Assembly: GCF_021026095.1 (NCBI RefSeq)
Contig: NZ_JAJNCU010000001.1
Location: 558,001-622,000, forward strand
Origin: Salinicoccus halitifaciens
GTDB taxonomy: Bacteria; Bacillota; Bacilli; Staphylococcales; Salinicoccaceae
Reading direction: 5' to 3'
DNA length: 64,000 nucleotides
The notes beneath the pieces were generated by a model. It was not told where the DNA came from and did no database searches. It was given only the letters and a program-made list of their open reading frames with translations. The position numbers and the translations under genes are program-made. Shown piece after piece: positions 17,105-27,103 of the stretch (within the stretch, counting starts at the first letter, position 1; every line of letters begins with the position of its first letter).

Positions 17105-19618
17105 ATGATTAATCAAAAGTTCGCGGTCGTCGACCTCGAAACATCCGGCAACGATATAAACAAAGACAGCATCATCCAGCTGAGCATCGTATTCATTGAG
17201 CAAAGGGAAATCATTGATCAGTATACGACGTTTTTAAGTGACAGGACTGAACTGTCCGTGTTCATCCAGGAGCTGACCAATATAGATGCAGACATGCTTG
17301 AAGGCGCACCCGCCTTCAAAGACATCGCGCATGAGGTATATGATAAGCTTAAAAACCACGTCTTCGTCGCACATAACGTCGATTTCGACCTGACGTTCCT
17401 CCAAAACCATTTCAGCCACTGCGGGCTGCATTATTCCCCGTATTTGACACTCGATACGGTGGAACTGTCAAAGATTTTCCTGCCGGCTGAAAACAGTTTC
17501 CAGCTGGCGGATATCGCTTCCGGCGCCGGCATAGAGCTGTCCAATGCCCACAGGGCGGATGAGGATGCGCTCGCCACAGCCCGGCTGCTGCTTCATTTAT
17601 TCAAAAAAATGATGGACACGAACAGTGAGACATTGAAGCAGCTGTATCACCTGTCCAAAAATTTGAGGTTCAGCCTCGCGGACCTGATCTTCAGCATACT
17701 GTCTGAAGCGGATCTCGGACATCCGCCGGATCACTTGAAGCGCTATGACAGCTTCTATATCAACGAGACGTTGCTTCCCGCCCATGACCTGCCCAAGTAT
17801 ACGGTCGAAGAACTTTATGAACGCTATATTGCCGGCACAGGTGCGGCGTACAGGGCGGATCAGCTGAAGCTTGCAAATGAAATCTTCAGCCATTTTGAAG
17901 AGGGGAGGCACCTTGCGGTCGAGGCATATACCGGGATAGGGAAGACCGGCGCCCTGCTGATTGCGGCCGTAAGTTTTTATTCCCTGTATGAGGAGCAGGT
18001 CCTCGTCTCCACCTCAAGGAAAATCCTTCAGAACCAGATGGTCAACATCGAACTGGAGAAGCTCACCCGGGCACTTGATTTGAATCTGGAATTCGTCAAT
18101 CTGAAGGGGCGGGAAAACTATCTTGACCTGAACGCGGTGAGTGCACTTCTTGAAACGGAGGACAACAATCCTGAAATCGTCCTCCTCAAGATGAGGATAC
18201 TGACCTGGCTGCTCGAAACCGTGACGGGTGATCTGTCGGAACTGGGGCTCAGGGGGCCGGAACAGGCCTATTACAAAACGATGCTCATCCAGACCGGGAA
18301 GAACGACAGCCATTATTACTTCGACCTGGCGCTCAAAAGGGCATCGCGTGCGCCGATCGTGTTCACCAACCATTATTTCATACAGGACTGCCTCGAGCAT
18401 CTGGACGTGAAGCATATCCTCGTGGATGAGGCACACCAGCTGAAAAATGCACTCGACCAGCGGACTGAAACGGAATATGCATATCATGATATGAAATTCT
18501 TCGTAGGCCAGGTCGGCACGCCGAGGCAGAACCGGCTGCTCAGCTCATACATTGAAAATAATGACTTCAGACAGGCCTACCTGCTTGAGGAGCTGATGGA
18601 GAAGCTCAATGAGCATGTCGACATGCTCTTCAATGCAATCCAGGCGGGCAACATGGAAAGCGCCGGCAGCATCATCCGGCGCGCCCTGGAATTCTGTTCG
18701 ATATTCCTCGGGACGATACGGGGGACGCATCAGTATCAGGCGCTCTACAATCATATGCATTATTTTTCGATGACCCTGACCGAACTTTCCAATGCCATTG
18801 AAAACGGCAATTACACCATCCAACATGACAGGAACATCCAAAGGCTGAAATTCATCGTGACAAAGCCGCCCTTTTCAATGCTCGGGGAGGCACACGGCAT
18901 AGAGTCCCTGATCATGATGTCCGGGACCCTCGAGGTCAAGGGGACGTTCGATCATCTGAAGGATTTGTTCAACGGGGAGGATTATGATACGGATATCATC
19001 AGCAGTGCGTCTTTATTCAGCAATACGAAGCTCTTCATACCTGATGATATACCCGATTATGACCACAATGATGACGAGTATGTATATGCGCTCCTCGACT
19101 ATATCGCGATGTATCTGAGCGAGACCGAAGGGAAGCTGCTCGTCATATTCTCAAGCTACGAACTGCTGCACAAAGTGTATGAGATGACGAAGGAAATAGA
19201 TATGTTCAATGATTTCATCGTCCTCAGGCAAAACCGCTCCGTCTCCCCGGATAAACTGCTGATGCAGTACAACCAGCTTGATAAGGCGCTGCTGCTTGCG
19301 ACTTCGAGCTTCAGCGAAGGGATCAACATCGAGGGCACGGACGATAAATGCATCATGATCTCAAAACTGCCTTTCCCGGTGCCGAAGGGTGATGACTTCA
19401 AATCATTCTATACGGACGACCTCCCCCGGGCAGTGTTCCAGTTCAGGCAGCTGGCGGGGCGGGTCAAGAGGAATGAAAACGATAAAGGGCTTGTGCTGCT
19501 GCTTGATAAAAGGATCATGTACAAGCCGTACAGAAATGCATTCCTGAAATATTTCCCCGAAGAAAATATCATCAACGGCCCGCGGAAGGCTTTTAAACAC
19601 TACCTGAGTGATTTATAA
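17105..19618 (+). CDS. dinG: DinG-family exonuclease with degenerate helicase domain
   Basis: An 837-residue fusion of an N-terminal DnaQ-like 3'-5' exonuclease (D10 and E12 in VDLETSG; VAHNVDFDLTFL; HRADEDA) and a C-terminal superfamily 2 helicase-like part. Walker A is GIGKT with K280, and the DEAH box is 441-444. The KGRENYLD segment carries Asp where iron-sulfur DinG enzymes have the first cluster cysteine, and no other cluster cysteines are seen before the DEAH box. S. aureus DinG is likewise reported to be a nuclease rather than a helicase. It starts 16 bases after birA, with GGTGA upstream. Confidence 0.93.
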   Translation: MINQKFAVVDLETSGNDINKDSIIQLSIVFIEQREIIDQYTTFLSDRTELSVFIQELTNIDADMLEGAPAFKDIAHEVYDKLKNHVFVAHNVDFDLTFLQNHFSHCGLHYSPYLTLDTVELSKIFLPAENSFQLADIASGAGIELSNAHRADEDALATARLLLHLFKKMMDTNSETLKQLYHLSKNLRFSLADLIFSILSEADLGHPPDHLKRYDSFYINETLLPAHDLPKYTVEELYERYIAGTGAAYRADQLKLANEIFSHFEEGRHLAVEAYTGIGKTGALLIAAVSFYSLYEEQVLVSTSRKILQNQMVNIELEKLTRALDLNLEFVNLKGRENYLDLNAVSALLETEDNNPEIVLLKMRILTWLLETVTGDLSELGLRGPEQAYYKTMLIQTGKNDSHYYFDLALKRASRAPIVFTNHYFIQDCLEHLDVKHILVDEAHQLKNALDQRTETEYAYHDMKFFVGQVGTPRQNRLLSSYIENNDFRQAYLLEELMEKLNEHVDMLFNAIQAGNMESAGSIIRRALEFCSIFLGTIRGTHQYQALYNHMHYFSMTLTELSNAIENGNYTIQHDRNIQRLKFIVTKPPFSMLGEAHGIESLIMMSGTLEVKGTFDHLKDLFNGEDYDTDIISSASLFSNTKLFIPDDIPDYDHNDDEYVYALLDYIAMYLSETEGKLLVIFSSYELLHKVYEMTKEIDMFNDFIVLRQNRSVSPDKLLMQYNQLDKALLLATSSFSEGINIEGTDDKCIMISKLPFPVPKGDDFKSFYTDDLPRAVFQFRQLAGRVKRNENDKGLVLLLDKRIMYKPYRNAFLKYFPEENIINGPRKAFKHYLSDL

Positions 19619-19661
19619 TTGGTATGATCTAATATAATATGTTTTTAAAAGGAGCAGAATT

Positions 19662-20849
19662 ATGGAACTATCCCAGCGTGTTCAAAATTTAACACCAAGC
19701 CAGACTCTGGCCATCACAGCCAAGGCGGCTGAACTGAGAGCCCAGGGTGTCGACATCATCGGACTCGGTGCAGGCGAACCCGACTTCAACACCCCGGATG
19801 AAATCATTGAAAAATCTTTCGAGGCCGTGAAGAACGGTGCGACGAAATATACACCGGCAGCCGGCATACCGGAACTGAAATCGGCCATTTCGGAGAAGAT
19901 GATGAGAGACCATCAGCTCGAGTATGAGCCGTCCGAAATATTCGTTGCATCCGGCGCAAAGCATGTATTGTACAACGTCTTCCAGGCACTGGTCGATGAA
20001 GGGGACGAAGTCATCATCCCGTCACCATACTGGGTGAGTTACACCGAGCAGGTGAAACTTGCAGAAGGCACGCCGGTGCTCGTCCATACAGACGAGTCCA
20101 CTTCTTTTAAATTGACACCCGAACTTCTGAAAGAAAACATTACAGAAAAAACCAAGATACTGATGCTGAATTCACCGAACAACCCGACAGGGATGGTCTA
20201 TTCAAAAGAGGAGCTTGAAGGACTCGCCGAGGTCGTCGTCGAAAACGACCTCATCGTCGTGGCAGATGAAATTTATGAAGTGCTCGTCTATGATGTCGGC
20301 CATCACTCGATCGCCTCGGTGAGCGAGGAGATGAAAGCCCGCACCGTGGTCATCAACGGCGTCAGCAAATCACACGCAATGACCGGCTGGAGGATCGGCT
20401 ATGCATGCGGCGACAAAGCGCTGATCAAAGGCCTCACAGGCCTTGCAAGCCAGTCGACATCCAACCCGGCCTCGCCGTCGCAATGGGCTGCCGTGGCCGC
20501 CTATGAGATGGATGAAGCCTTCCTCAAGGAATTCAACGAGACGTTCCGGGAGCGCAGGGACCATGCCCATGCTCTGCTTGAGGAAATACCGCACACTACC
20601 TGCATCAAACCTGAAGGTGCCTTCTACCTGTTCCCGAACTTCAGGGAATGCACCGACAAGATGGGTTATGCGACGGTCGATGATTTCGTCAAGGACCTGC
20701 TGGAGAAGGCGCATGTCGCCGTCGTCCCGGGCTCTGCTTTCGGACTTGAGGATAATATCCGCATCAGCTATTCGACAAGCAAGGAAGCGATGACCGAGGC
20801 CATGGAACGCATTAAAAACTTTGTTACTGAAAGATTAGAAGGAGTTTAA
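19662..20849 (+). CDS. aspB: PLP-dependent aspartate aminotransferase
   Basis: A 395-residue class I aminotransferase (I-gamma type), most likely exchanging amino groups between aspartate and 2-oxoglutarate. PLP lysine is K236 in [25 protein letters not shown] and [11 protein letters not shown] are also diagnostic. Ribosome site AAAAGGAGC. A TATAAT at 19633-19638 could be its -10, but no convincing -35 was found. Directly followed by asnS, a link seen in Bacillus, consistent with supplying aspartate/asparagine metabolism. Substrate preference cannot be fixed from sequence alone. Confidence 0.92.
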   Translation: MELSQRVQNLTPSQTLAITAKAAELRAQGVDIIGLGAGEPDFNTPDEIIEKSFEAVKNGATKYTPAAGIPELKSAISEKMMRDHQLEYEPSEIFVASGAKHVLYNVFQALVDEGDEVIIPSPYWVSYTEQVKLAEGTPVLVHTDESTSFKLTPELLKENITEKTKILMLNSPNNPTGMVYSKEELEGLAEVVVENDLIVVADEIYEVLVYDVGHHSIASVSEEMKARTVVINGVSKSHAMTGWRIGYACGDKALIKGLTGLASQSTSNPASPSQWAAVAAYEMDEAFLKEFNETFRERRDHAHALLEEIPHTTCIKPEGAFYLFPNFRECTDKMGYATVDDFVKDLLEKAHVAVVPGSAFGLEDNIRISYSTSKEAMTEAMERIKNFVTERLEGV

Positions 20850-20851
20850 GA

Positions 20852-22141
20852 ATGAAGATCACAATAAAAGAATCACCGAAGTATGAAGGACAGGAAGTCA
20901 CCATAGGATGCTGGCTGCTGCAGAAACGCGGCAGCGGAAAGCTGCAGTTCCTGCAGCTCCGGGACGGCTCGGGCTTTATGCAGGGCGTCGTCGTCAAGGC
21001 GAATGACGAAGCATTGTTCGAAACTGCCAAAGGCCTGAACCAGGAGACATCGATGTATGTCACCGGAATGATCAAAAAGGATGAACGTTCATCTTTCGGC
21101 TATGAGATGGAAGTTTCCAAAATAGACATCATCCATGAAGCAGAGGGCTACCCGATCACGCCGAAGGAGCACGGACCGGAATTCCTGCTCGATCACCGCC
21201 ACCTGTGGCTGCGCTCAAGAAAACAGCATGCCGTCATGAACATCAGGAACCAGATCATCAAGAGCACGCATGACTTTTTCTTCGACAATGGCTTCAAGAA
21301 AATCGACTCGCCGATTTTGACGAACAGTGCCCCGGAAGGGACGACTGAACTGTTCCATACGAAATACTTCGATGAGGATGCTTTCCTCTCACAGAGCGGT
21401 CAGCTGTACGCCGAGGCTGCAGCGATGGCGCACGGTAAAGTGTTCACAATGGGGCCGACGTTCAGGGCGGAGAAGTCCAAAACCCGCCGTCATCTGATCG
21501 AGTTCTGGATGATCGAACCGGAAATGGCTTTCTACGAGCATGATGACAGCCTGGAAGTCCAGGAACAGTATGTCGAGTATGTCGTTCAGAATGTGCTGGA
21601 GCACTGCAGGCTTGATCTTGAAGCCCTTGGAAGGGATACTTCCGTGCTTGAGCAGATCAAAGCGCCTTTCCCGCGCATCACCTACACAGATGCAGTCGAA
21701 CTGCTTCATGAAAAAGGTTACGATGACATCGAGTGGGGCGATGATTTCGGTGCCCCGCATGAGACGGAAATCGCCAATCATTATGATAAGCCCGTCTTCA
21801 TCGTCAACTATCCGAAAGAAATCAAATCATTTTATATGGAAGAGAACCCAGACGATCCAAGGACGGTATTGTGTGCGGATCTGATCGCACCGGAAGGTTA
21901 CGGTGAAATCATCGGCGGCAGTGAGAGGATCCACGATTATGAGACTTTGAAACAACGTATTGAGGATTCAGGACTCAATACCGACGATTACGAATGGTAC
22001 CTCGACCTCAGAAAATACGGCAGCGTGCCGCACTCGGGCTTCGGCCTCGGACTGGAGCGGACGGTCGCATGGCTGTCAGGCGTCCAGCACGTGAGGGAGA
22101 CTTCACCGTTCCCGAGACTTTTGAACCGCCTGTACCCATAA
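20852..22141 (+). CDS. asnS: Asparaginyl-tRNA synthetase
   Basis: A 429-residue class IIb synthetase that charges tRNA-Asn. An N-terminal OB-fold anticodon-binding domain (about 1-110) is followed by the catalytic domain, with motif 2 around [21 protein letters not shown] and motif 3 [13 protein letters not shown] near the C terminus. The insertion pattern and length fit AsnRS rather than AspRS. It starts 2 bases after aspB, with AGAAGGAGT upstream, and ends before a hairpin. Confidence 0.95.
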   Translation: MKITIKESPKYEGQEVTIGCWLLQKRGSGKLQFLQLRDGSGFMQGVVVKANDEALFETAKGLNQETSMYVTGMIKKDERSSFGYEMEVSKIDIIHEAEGYPITPKEHGPEFLLDHRHLWLRSRKQHAVMNIRNQIIKSTHDFFFDNGFKKIDSPILTNSAPEGTTELFHTKYFDEDAFLSQSGQLYAEAAAMAHGKVFTMGPTFRAEKSKTRRHLIEFWMIEPEMAFYEHDDSLEVQEQYVEYVVQNVLEHCRLDLEALGRDTSVLEQIKAPFPRITYTDAVELLHEKGYDDIEWGDDFGAPHETEIANHYDKPVFIVNYPKEIKSFYMEENPDDPRTVLCADLIAPEGYGEIIGGSERIHDYETLKQRIEDSGLNTDDYEWYLDLRKYGSVPHSGFGLGLERTVAWLSGVQHVRETSPFPRLLNRLYP

Positions 22142-22158
22142 TTTAAAATGTCAGTCTG

Positions 22159-22200
22159 ACAGCAGTGTGTTGCAATCCAATTGTGCACACTGCTGTTTAT
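22159..22200 (+). terminator. Possible terminator between asnS and dnaD
   Basis: Stem ACAGCAGTGTG (22159-22169) with CACACTGCTGT (22186-22196) and a 16-base loop that can fold further (CAAT with ATTG). The following T-run is short, so termination may be partial. Confidence 0.5.
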
Positions 22201-22218
22201 TGGAAGGAAGGTAGTACA

Positions 22219-22836
22219 GTGTTGGAGAAATATATACGCAACATCACTTTCCCGGTCAATAAAATCCTCTTTGACCATTACAGTGACCTCGGCCTCGATG
22301 AAAGTGAAGTGATCATACTGATCAAACTGATGGAGCATCATTCAGATTCAAGGCCGCTGCCCGACATCACCCAGCTCACCGAAGGGACGACCCTCTCCGG
22401 CAAGTCCCTCAACATGATCATGGAGCAGTTGATCGGCAAATCGTTCATTGAAATCTCCCATGGCACCGGTGAAGGCGGCAAGGAAGAAGTCCTGAGCGTG
22501 GAGCCGGCATACCGGAAGCTTGCCGAATTCATATCTTCGGGCAAAAAGGGCGTAAAAGATGAACACCAGATACAGGAGCTGTTCTCTTTCGTCGAAAACC
22601 TGTACGGCAGGGCGCTCTCACCGAGTGAGTTTGAACGGATGAACAGCTGGCTTGCGGATTCCGGCTATTCTGTCGATATGATCAAGGAATCCGTAAACCT
22701 CGCCTATAAAAATCAAATCACATCCCTGCAGTATGTGGAACGCATATTGAACAACCTGAACCGCACGCCGCTCAAGCCGCAAAGGGAGCGTCCGCCGGTC
22801 AGGAACTGGCTGAAAGGAGAAGATCTGGATGATTAG
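22219..22836 (+). CDS. dnaD: DNA replication initiation protein DnaD
   Basis: A 205-residue DnaD-family protein, an essential Firmicute primosome factor acting with DnaB and DnaI. The N-terminal winged-helix region (LFDHYSDLGLDESEVIILIKLME) and the C-terminal DnaD/DnaB domain (LSPSEFERMNSWLADSGYSVDMI) are recognisable. No ATG fits; GTG 22219 with AAGGAAGG upstream is chosen, and the next codon TTG 22222 is an alternative. It overlaps nth by 8 bases, the conserved asnS-dnaD-nth order. Confidence 0.9.
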   Translation: MLEKYIRNITFPVNKILFDHYSDLGLDESEVIILIKLMEHHSDSRPLPDITQLTEGTTLSGKSLNMIMEQLIGKSFIEISHGTGEGGKEEVLSVEPAYRKLAEFISSGKKGVKDEHQIQELFSFVENLYGRALSPSEFERMNSWLADSGYSVDMIKESVNLAYKNQITSLQYVERILNNLNRTPLKPQRERPPVRNWLKGEDLDD

Positions 22837-23509
22837 TGGTAAGAAGACCGTTGAAATGCTGGACGTCATCGACGGGATGTTCCCGGATGCGGAAGCGGAA
22901 CTCGTCTACAGCAACAACTTTGAATTGACGATTGCCGTGCTGCTGTCTGCACAGGCAACGGACAACCACGTCAACAAAGTCACAAAAGAGCTGTTTAAAA
23001 AATATAAGACCCCTGAAGATTATGTATCGGTCCCCCTTGAAGAGCTGCAGAATGATATACGGACGATCGGGTTGTTCAGGAACAAGGCAAAAAATATCCA
23101 AAAACTCTGCCGGGACCTGATAGACAAGTTCGATGGCGTGGTGCCCGGTAACTATGAGGACCTCGTCAGCCTTGCAGGCGTGGGGCGGAAGACGGCGAAC
23201 GTGGTGCTCTCCGTTGCATTCGATGTGCCCCGCATCGCAGTCGACACACATGTCGAGCGGGTGAGCAAACGGCTCGGCATCGCAAGGTATAAGGATAATG
23301 TCACTCAGGTCGAGGAAACGCTGATGAAGAAGATACCGGAACACAGATGGAGCAAGGCGCACCATCAGCTGATCTTCTTCGGCAGGTACCACTGCACGGC
23401 AAGGAATCCAAAATGCGGCACGTGCCCGCTCCTCGATGATTGCAGGGAAGGGCAGAAACGCATGAAGCGGAAGCTGAAAACGGAAACTGCAGAAAAAAAT
23501 GAAGAATGA
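22829..23509 (+). CDS. nth: Endonuclease III
   Basis: A 226-residue base-excision repair glycosylase/AP lyase for oxidised pyrimidines. Helix-hairpin-helix with catalytic K121 (LAGVGRKTANVV) and D139 (AVDTHVERV), and the 4Fe-4S ligands C189, C196, C199 and C205 are all present. The C-terminal tail is rich in K and E. It starts inside dnaD, with AAAGGAGA about 8 bases before ATG 22829. It converges on pbp with a shared terminator. Confidence 0.96.
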   Translation: MISGKKTVEMLDVIDGMFPDAEAELVYSNNFELTIAVLLSAQATDNHVNKVTKELFKKYKTPEDYVSVPLEELQNDIRTIGLFRNKAKNIQKLCRDLIDKFDGVVPGNYEDLVSLAGVGRKTANVVLSVAFDVPRIAVDTHVERVSKRLGIARYKDNVTQVEETLMKKIPEHRWSKAHHQLIFFGRYHCTARNPKCGTCPLLDDCREGQKRMKRKLKTETAEKNEE

Positions 23510-23513
23510 TATG

Positions 23514-23556
23514 AAAAAAGGACAGGACCGCTTTTGCGGATCCTGTCCTTTTTTGT
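23514..23556. terminator. Bidirectional terminator between nth and pbp
   Basis: Long stem with A-run on the left and T-run on the right: AGGACAGGA-CCGC, TTTT loop, GCGG-A-TCCTGTCCT, one bulged A. The symmetry allows it to end both nth (plus) and pbp (minus). Confidence 0.92.
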
Positions 23557-26076
23557 TTAAGCAGCATCATCATCTGCTTCTTCTGTTGGTTCACTCTCCG
23601 GAGCTTCATCTGTCGCACCGTCTGTCTCTTCAGGCGGGGAGTCGTCGGGAACGGTTTCTGCATCTTCAGTGGTGTTCTCTTCCTGTTCCGTACCGCCATT
23701 CCCTGACTCGTCCTCGGCAGGTTCCTCCTCAACCGGCTCCTCATTCACTTCTCCTCCGGTTGAAGGGTCCCCGGTGACCGGAGTCTCCTCGATGGTCTCA
23801 TCCTGCTGGCCGCCATTTTGACCCGAAGATCCACCGTCACCGTCATTGCTGTCGCTTTCATCATCGCCGCCGTCACCCCAGCTCCAGTTCCAGGTGTTGC
23901 TGCTGCCGCCATCACCGTTGTCTCCATTGCTTCCGTCACTGCCGCCGCTGCCCGTGCCGCCTGATGAACCGGATTCTTCATACTCTTCGAAGTCCTCGCT
24001 GCCCTGGACGGCGAGTTCGCCGTTGCTGAGACGTATGACGCTGTCGGGCTGCTCAAAGTCCTGTCCGTTGTAGGTGCTGATGCTCTGCATGATATCCCTG
24101 AAGAACCACTGCGGGGTGATATGCTCATCCGTACCTACAAATGAAGTTTCGCCGCCTTCTTCCGTTGCAGTGAATCCGGTCCAGACGCTCATCGTATATT
24201 CGGGCGTGTACCCGACGATCCAGGCGTCTTTGGCTGCATTGTCGGGGAGGTTCTGCTCTTCCCTGAGCTCCCTCGAATAGGATGTGGTGCCCGTCTTCGC
24301 AGCGATGTTCAAGCCGTCCATGTATATATAGTCGGCACTGCCGTACGGTTCAAACGTGTCTTTGAGTATATCCGTGAGCATATAGGCCGTATAATCTTCC
24401 ATCACCTGCTCCGACTCATGTTCGAATTCGACGGTGTCGCCGTTATTGGTGACGACATGCCTCACTGCATGGGCTGAATTATACTCACCGTTGTTGCCGA
24501 GGGCGGAATAGGCTTCCGCCATCTGCAGCGGGGTGAATGCGGAGTCCCTGCCGCCGAGCACATCATTGAATGACACTTCATAATCGCCTTCACCGATTGC
24601 ATTGTAATCGAAGCCGATCTCTTCTGCAAATTCACGCGGCGCATCTCCGCCTGCTTCATCCTTCACGATTTCGTAGGCTTTGACCGCCGGTATGTTGTAG
24701 CTGCGGCTGAGCGCCTCGCGGATCGTCACCTGGCCATGGTCCTGCATATCATAGTTGTAGATGCTGATGTGGTCGATGCCTTCCGGGGAATATTCATACT
24801 CATCTTCAATCGTCTGATCCGTCCGCCATTCCAGCTCTTCGATCGCCGGGCCGTATGCGAGGAACGGTTTCATCGTCGAACCGACGTTCCTCGGCACAAG
24901 CGCCTGGTTGTGGTCGACGACTTCCTGGTAGTCCCGTCCGCCCGAAATCGCTACGAGTTCGCCGGTCTGTGTATCCAGTATCGTCGATGCGATGTCGAAA
25001 TCATCACTCTGGAATTTCGGATTATAGTAATAATCCCTGTTGTCCGTGAGATTCTGCAGGTTCCTCTGGATGCCTGCATCCATGTTCGTATAAATCTCTA
25101 TACCGCTCGCCATCAATTCGCTGATGTCCACATTTCTGAAACTGTCATGTGCGGAGATTTCATTTTTGATGAAATTGATGTAGGAGGCGAACTCCGGATT
25201 TTCAGGTTCGGTGGAAGCCCTCTCTTCATCGCTCCGCTCCACGAGACCTGCGTAGAGGTCATGGTTCTGCGCCTCTTCGTATTCTTCCGACGAAATGCGC
25301 TCGTGCTCATGCATCAGCCTGAGGACGATCTGTGCACGGTCGACGCCGCGGTTGTCCTCGACATACAGGTTATACCTGTTCGGCAGCTGGGGCAGGCCGG
25401 CAAGGTAGGCCGCTTCCGCCAGATTGAGCTCATCGAGCTCCTTGTCGAAATAATACTGGCTTGCCGTCCTGATGCCGTATATGCCGTCGGAATAATAGAT
25501 TTTATTCAAATACATCTCGAGGATCTCATCCTTCGAGTATTCCTGTTCCAGCCTGTAGGCGAGGTAGGCCTCCTGGGCCTTCCTCTCGATCGATTTATCG
25601 TCCGTCAGGAAGGTCCGCTTGACCACCTGCTGAGTGATCGTACTCGCACCTTCACTTCCAAATCCGTCGAAGATGTTGCTCAGGACAGCTGAACCGAGCC
25701 TCCAGAAGTCGATGGCGCCGTGCTCGTAGAAGCGGTTGTCCTCCACAGCAAGGACGGCATCCACCACGTGGTCCGGCACATCCTCGATATCCACCGATTC
25801 ACGCCTCTGTCCCTGATACACCGTCGTCACGAGTTCATCGTTACGGTCATAAATCTGGGCAGGCACGGGATCGCGCAATTTCTCTTCGCTGAATGCCGGT
25901 GCCTGAGAGACATAATAGGCAAACAGCATCGAGCCCAGCACGAGGAAGATCAGACCGATGAGGACGGTGAGTATGAGGACGCGTTTGATGATCGATTTCC
26001 TGCTCAATTTCTGGTTCTGTCCCCGTTTCCCCTTGCTGTTCTTCGTACCTGCACTTCTTTTATAGTTATCTTTCAT
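23557..26076 (-). CDS. Class A penicillin-binding protein (PBP1a/PBP2 type)
   Basis: An 839-residue bifunctional peptidoglycan synthase. Cytoplasmic basic N terminus (1-32), membrane anchor (33-56), GT51 transglycosylase with catalytic E112 (AVEDNRFYEHG), and a transpeptidase with S400-T-M-K403, S459-Y-N461 and K594-T-G596. S. aureus pbp2 occupies the same locus and is about 720 residues. The extra length is a C-terminal tail from about residue 683 to 839 made of Gly, Ser, Asp, Glu, Asn, Thr and Pro without any Lys or Arg. The start overlaps the recU stop by one base (TAATG), so recU-pbp is coupled. Confidence 0.95.
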   Translation of the reverse strand: MKDNYKRSAGTKNSKGKRGQNQKLSRKSIIKRVLILTVLIGLIFLVLGSMLFAYYVSQAPAFSEEKLRDPVPAQIYDRNDELVTTVYQGQRRESVDIEDVPDHVVDAVLAVEDNRFYEHGAIDFWRLGSAVLSNIFDGFGSEGASTITQQVVKRTFLTDDKSIERKAQEAYLAYRLEQEYSKDEILEMYLNKIYYSDGIYGIRTASQYYFDKELDELNLAEAAYLAGLPQLPNRYNLYVEDNRGVDRAQIVLRLMHEHERISSEEYEEAQNHDLYAGLVERSDEERASTEPENPEFASYINFIKNEISAHDSFRNVDISELMASGIEIYTNMDAGIQRNLQNLTDNRDYYYNPKFQSDDFDIASTILDTQTGELVAISGGRDYQEVVDHNQALVPRNVGSTMKPFLAYGPAIEELEWRTDQTIEDEYEYSPEGIDHISIYNYDMQDHGQVTIREALSRSYNIPAVKAYEIVKDEAGGDAPREFAEEIGFDYNAIGEGDYEVSFNDVLGGRDSAFTPLQMAEAYSALGNNGEYNSAHAVRHVVTNNGDTVEFEHESEQVMEDYTAYMLTDILKDTFEPYGSADYIYMDGLNIAAKTGTTSYSRELREEQNLPDNAAKDAWIVGYTPEYTMSVWTGFTATEEGGETSFVGTDEHITPQWFFRDIMQSISTYNGQDFEQPDSVIRLSNGELAVQGSEDFEEYEESGSSGGTGSGGSDGSNGDNGDGGSSNTWNWSWGDGGDDESDSNDGDGGSSGQNGGQQDETIEETPVTGDPSTGGEVNEEPVEEEPAEDESGNGGTEQEENTTEDAETVPDDSPPEETDGATDEAPESEPTEEADDDAA

Positions 26077-26684
26077 TAAAATTCTCCATTCCGAAAATAA
26101 ATTTCATCCACCGCATTCAAATAATCGATCCGGGGATTCAAGCCTTCTTTGAGCTGATGGCTGTCAGCCATGATGTCCGCCCGAGAGACGGACTTCTTTT
26201 CATCGCTCAAAAACCGCTCCCAGTGCACCATGAACTTTTCAATCGGCATCAGATAAGTTTCTTCAAGGCTTGAAAAGCGTATGATCAGAAAGACGATGCC
26301 GCCGTGATCATGGCACTGCTTCATATGTTCCACCTGGTGTGCGTGTATATTGATCAAAGGGAAGCGTGTCTTGTTTTTGGTCTCCTTCGCTTCGAAATCG
26401 ATGTACCTGCCTTTGTAGACGCCGTTGTAGTCGCTTGTGGAAGGCGTCTTGAAATAGGCTTCATCGATCTTTGCACGGTTCCTTGAAGGGTAATCGACAT
26501 TGACGATCTGGACCGGCGTCGGTTTCTTATGGATGACGGCACGTGAAATGCTCAAATAGTAACTGTTCGTCACATCGAGATCCTTCTCCAGGGTCATGCC
26601 GCGCTGACCGTACTTCACTTTTTTGCCGGTTGCCCTGCGGGTGTTCCGATATTGTCTCGGCTTGACGCCTTTGGGATATTTCAT
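26076..26684 (-). CDS. recU: Holliday junction resolvase RecU
   Basis: A 202-residue RecU, which cuts four-way junctions in recombination and chromosome segregation. [16 protein letters not shown] carries catalytic acidic/Lys residues; [12 protein letters not shown] and [10 protein letters not shown] are family signatures. Start MKYPKG at 26684 is preferred over the ATG six bases earlier, because the AAAGG site is properly spaced and S. aureus RecU begins MNYPNG. Operon recU-pbp on the minus strand, diverging from yppE; a TATAAT-like -10 can be read on the minus strand in 26695-26735, but the -35 is unclear. Confidence 0.95.
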   Translation of the reverse strand: MKYPKGVKPRQYRNTRRATGKKVKYGQRGMTLEKDLDVTNSYYLSISRAVIHKKPTPVQIVNVDYPSRNRAKIDEAYFKTPSTSDYNGVYKGRYIDFEAKETKNKTRFPLINIHAHQVEHMKQCHDHGGIVFLIIRFSSLEETYLMPIEKFMVHWERFLSDEKKSVSRADIMADSHQLKEGLNPRIDYLNAVDEIYFRNGEF

Positions 26685-26776
26685 GTACATCGCCTTTCAT
26701 TATAATATATGTCATAATATTATACATTAATTAGCATACGGGAAACCAATCAATTATTATAAGGAGTGTGACATTT

Positions 26777-27103
26777 TTGTCAAGAAATCATAACAATGCC
26801 TCTTATTTTGACCTTATGGATGAGATATACGGCCGTTACCAGAAGGCTTTGTCCGGATATGAATTCGACTTCAAGACCGAGATCGAACCGTTCCTGGAGG
26901 AGAAAAAGGTTCTGGCCATGGAGATACTGGATTTCGGCACGGATGCAAGGTTTCATGACAGCACGCGTGAAAAAATGTCAGCAGAGCTGATGGAGCTGCT
27001 CATGGCATGCCACTCGCCGAAGTTCAGGGAGAGGCACTTCTACGAGAAATATAAATTCATCAATATGTGGCTTAAGCATGCCGAGAAGGAGGGATTGATG
27101 TGA
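26777..27103 (+). CDS. YppE-like protein (DUF1798)
   Basis: A 108-residue helical acidic protein. The pattern FDFKTEIEPFLEE, FHDSTREKM, SPKFRERHFYEKYKFINMWL aligns with B. subtilis YppE (DUF1798), which is also next to recU. No function is known. TTG 26777 is chosen because AAGGAG ends 10 bases earlier; an upstream GTG at 26768 would sit almost on the ribosome site. It overlaps ypsA by 4 bases (GTGA). Confidence 0.75.
   Translation: MSRNHNNASYFDLMDEIYGRYQKALSGYEFDFKTEIEPFLEEKKVLAMEILDFGTDARFHDSTREKMSAELMELLMACHSPKFRERHFYEKYKFINMWLKHAEKEGLM

Noticed and set aside
22142-22218. T-box or other tRNA-sensing leader before dnaD
   Set aside because: No T-box AGGGTGGNACC sequence; only a plain hairpin is visible, better read as a terminator after asnS.
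24736-25692. 318-codon open frame on the plus strand
   Set aside because: It lies antisense to the pbp gene, whose frame is fully supported by GT51 and transpeptidase motifs. Its length comes from the codon bias of the real gene, and no ribosome site or family was seen.
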